This document shows, piece after piece, positions 63,464 through 64,000 of a stretch of DNA of 64,000 nucleotides. Source of the DNA: Lutraria lutraria (Eukaryota > Mollusca > Bivalvia > Venerida > Mactridae). The DNA lies in contig OZ026851.1 of NCBI GenBank assembly GCA_964023205.1, positions 15,417,637-15,481,636 of the forward strand. The letters run 5' to 3'. Both the position numbers and the translations under genes were made by a program. Position 1 is the stretch's first letter, and each line of letters begins with the position of its first letter. The notes under the pieces are model-generated. The model was not told the origin of the DNA. It did no database searches and saw only the letters and a program-made list of their open reading frames with translations.

Positions 63464-63633
63464 GTATGTCGCTTCTTTATATTTCATTCAAAAAATAAAC
63501 ACATTGAGTGGTTGAAACAAAAATCAGACTTTTTTCCGTGGTTGATAAATGAATTGGTTTCGATGATATGGCAATAATACTTAAGTCAGAATAATTTGAA
63601 ACACATTATTAATGACAATGATCATTTGGTGAC

Positions 63634-64000
63634 ATTTGGTCGCTTTACTTCTATGGTGTGTAGTTGGACTTTGTTTATTAACCCAAAATAAGAGATTTGG
63701 TCGTGTGACTTCTATGGTGTGTAGTTGGTCTTTGTTTATTAACCCAAAATTAGAGATTTGGTCGCGTGACTTCTATGGTGTGCACTTAGGTATGGTTTAT
63801 TAACGTGACTTCTATGGTGTGTGGTTTGACTTGGTTTATTAACCCAAAATTAGAGATTTGGTCGCGTGACTTCTATGGTGTGCACTTAGGTATGGTTTAT
63901 TAACGTGACTTCTATGGTGTGTGGTTTGACTTGGTTTATTAACCCAAAATTAGAGATTTGGTCGCGTGACTTCTATAGTGTGCACTTAGGTATGGTTTAT
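63634..64000 (+). repeat. 61/100-bp tandem repeat running off the right edge
   Basis: GATTTGGTCG.GTGACTTCTA units recur at first every 61 bases (about 63634, 63695, 63755), then every ~100 bases (63853, 63953). The longer unit has gained a GCACTTAGGTATGGTTTATT half-unit. It starts about 170 bases after EGF3. Confidence 0.82.

Noticed and set aside
61371..61916. CRISPR-like array (regular repeats)
   Set aside because: Units are contiguous 91-bp tandem copies with no unique spacers, in an animal intron.

Overview
This is an animal nuclear genomic window, most likely from a bivalve mollusc. The grounds are an AT-rich background, GT-AG introns of 0.3 to 6 kb, three tRNA-derived SINE-like families, several TA-flanked MITE-like families, and the short motif AAGGGAGATAA and the terminal motif GGGCCATCATGGCCCTCTTGT, which I associate with molluscan genomes. 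The assignment to bivalves is inference from style; no marker gene fixes the species.

One gene fills the window on the + strand and is open at both ends. I could place 49 coding exons between 1715 and 63463 by domain homology, splice sites and phase. They join into a single open frame of 10,533 nt (about 3,511 codons) without a stop. Neither a start codon and signal peptide nor a C-terminus is present. No convincing gene lies on the minus strand.

The encoded protein is a large extracellular-type mosaic. From 2298 to 15325 it has six von Willebrand factor A (VWA) domains. From 16028 to 26633 it has eight PKD/Ig-like domains of the KIAA0319 (K319L) style, one per exon. From 28471 to 36881 it has two more VWA domains, separated by a Thr-rich linker. 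From 39044 to 41645 there are three more PKD exons. From 42025 to 63463 there are VWA9 and VWA10, then alternating EGF and VWA (EGF1-VWA11-EGF2-VWA12-EGF3). The totals are 12 VWA, 11 PKD and 3 EGF. Every module boundary is a phase-1 intron, so modules can be gained, lost or skipped without a frameshift. Short phase-1 linker exons (9 to 63 nt) sit between some modules.

Eight VWA domains near the middle and N-terminal side keep the metal-ion-dependent adhesion site (DxSxS, Thr, TDG), as does VWA10. VWA3, 9, 11 and 12 have lost part or all of it. The likely role is adhesive or matrix-building: metal-binding VWA heads on PKD spacer arms, with EGF/VWA alternation towards the C-terminus. No specific named gene could be assigned.

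The introns are rich in repeats: a ~140-bp tandem element at the left edge, several minisatellites lying close to exon borders (one contains the splice donor itself), a hAT-type MITE with an exact 8-bp target duplication, two TA-flanked MITE families, foldback elements, three SINE families and a hammerhead-ribozyme-like motif.
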